The translations under genes were made by a program, and so were the position numbers. A stretch of 57,507 nt of DNA. Origin: JBCCSZ01 sp039199225. Lineage in GTDB: Bacteria; Bacteroidota; Bacteroidia; Chitinophagales; Saprospiraceae. The stretch lies in contig JBCCSZ010000005.1 in assembly GCA_039199225.1 (NCBI GenBank), positions 1-57,507 of the forward strand. The letters run 5' to 3'. The number at the start of each line of letters is the position of its first letter. Positions within the stretch are counted from its first letter, which is position 1. Below, piece by piece: positions 56,962-57,507 of the stretch. The notes under the pieces were generated by a model. It was not told where the DNA came from. It searched no databases and saw only the letters and a list, made by a program, of their open reading frames with translations.

Positions 56962-57507
56962 ATGGATTTAAGCGAATTTTTCCAACAACAACTGTTTGAC
57001 TTATTCGGGCAGCAGATCACCATTGGTCGATTGTCGATGGCTGTACTCACCATCCTTGGCATCCTCGGTCTTTCTTGGCTGATCCTGGGAAAGCTGCTAC
57101 CGCGCTACTTCGAAAGGGAAAAAGTCCGGACCTCCAACCGCGCAAAGGTCAGTCGATCCATCCGGCTGATCCTCTACTTGATAGGCTTCATTGGCATCTT
57201 GTGGAGTTTTCGCCTGGACGCCATCCTATACGAAAATACGGAAATTACCATTCGTATATCCACCCTGCTGGAAGCCCTGCTTATCTTGCAATTTGCCAAT
57301 ACCCTGGAATGGATTTTCTCAAAAGTCATTGTCTACAACTACTACACGCTTCGGCAGCCGCAAGAGGAGGAAGGAGTAGACAGTGAAGGCATCGCCAAAA
57401 CCTCCGATAGGCCAGCAGGTGGACTTGTCCAATATGCCGTCTATGCCATTGCGGTCATTTTGATCCTCAACAGCTTTGAGCTGGACTATGTGCTATTTCA
57501 CTTCGAG
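56962..57507 (+). CDS. Mechanosensitive channel MscS-family protein (3' truncated by window)
   Basis: The frame opens at ATG 56962 (MDLSEFFQQQL) and stays open to the last base, giving 182 residues. Four hydrophobic helices are visible: about 23-45 (LSMAVLTILGILGLSWLIL), 58-78, 90-112 and 150-172 (VQYAVYAIAVILILNSFEL), separated by charged loops. The last one plus ELDYVLFHFE matches the region just before the pore helix of MscS channels, whose pore and beta domain would lie beyond the window. It would release solutes under hypo-osmotic shock. Confidence 0.75.
   Translation, partial: MDLSEFFQQQLFDLFGQQITIGRLSMAVLTILGILGLSWLILGKLLPRYFEREKVRTSNRAKVSRSIRLILYLIGFIGILWSFRLDAILYENTEITIRISTLLEALLILQFANTLEWIFSKVIVYNYYTLRQPQEEEGVDSEGIAKTSDRPAGGLVQYAVYAIAVILILNSFELDYVLFHFE

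Overview
The window reads as chromosomal DNA of a Bacteroidota bacterium, probably a gliding or marine-type member related to the Saprospirales. The evidence is a GldN homologue of the type IX secretion/gliding machinery, two secreted proteases ending in T9SS-type sorting domains, a LytS/LytTR two-component system with a two-component-regulator propeller, families typical of the phylum (DUF5916, DUF5686, DUF2851), kynurenine 3-monooxygenase, and repeated TAnnTTTG promoter boxes in place of TATAAT. The assignment below phylum level is inference. No rRNA, tRNA, CRISPR array or recognisable transposase was seen.

Layout. 1-844: 3' part of a histone H1-like Lys/Thr/Ala repeat gene and its terminator. 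845-2155 (-): secreted M43 metalloprotease. 2701-3516: gldN standing apart from any gldKLM. 4028-11423: a tandem signalling block made of propeller histidine kinase 1, LytTR response regulator, paralogous kinase 2, and a receiver-only regulator that lacks the DNA-binding half. 11499-16081: envelope proteins (POTRA-less BamA-like barrel, DUF5916, SemiSWEET transporter, small barrel). 16114-21103: LysM glucosaminidase, SH3 lipoprotein, AAC(6')-like acetyltransferase, ECF sigma factor and a GT2 glycosyltransferase. 21104-24973: two copies of a 31-bp sequence in inverted orientation enclose an acyltransferase, lpxK and a dihydrofolate reductase. 24974-32153: DUF2851, DUF5686, RNase HII, a UPF0104 membrane protein, heptose-1-P adenylyltransferase, and a hydrolase lipoprotein. 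32433-39419: an orphan secreted protein, aroA-phoH, a divergent DUF62 protein, an ABM-domain protein, a two-gene ABC exporter and aroB. 39713-46628: PBP1A-type peptidoglycan synthase, small membrane protein, HEAT-cyclophilin fusion, gcvT, and a P-loop protein. 46595-53211 (mostly -): polysaccharide deacetylase, TrhO, S8 protease, AlkA-like glycosylase, kynurenine monooxygenase, PAP2-like protein. 53300-57507: OmpA/beta-propeller protein, adenine deaminase and the start of an MscS channel.

How the genes fit together. Most of the window is housekeeping: cell envelope construction (LpxK, RfaE2, acyltransferase, PBP1A, glucosaminidase), aromatic amino acid synthesis (AroA, AroB), one-carbon and purine metabolism (GcvT, DHFR, adenine deaminase), RNA and DNA maintenance (RNase HII, PhoH, TrhO, AlkA). 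A second theme is T9SS secretion: GldN, two sorting-domain cargo proteases and an OmpA/propeller protein that could be PorE-like. Genes are packed tightly, with ATGA start/stop overlaps (kinase 1/regulator, phoH/aroA, lpxK/acyltransferase, trhO/deacetylase) and convergent pairs whose stop codons nearly touch or overlap.

The features most worth a second look are the duplicated kinase block with its decapitated regulator, the isolated gldN, the 31-bp inverted repeat pair, the DUF62 protein without its catalytic Asp and His, and the 66-bp repeat structure of the histone-like gene.
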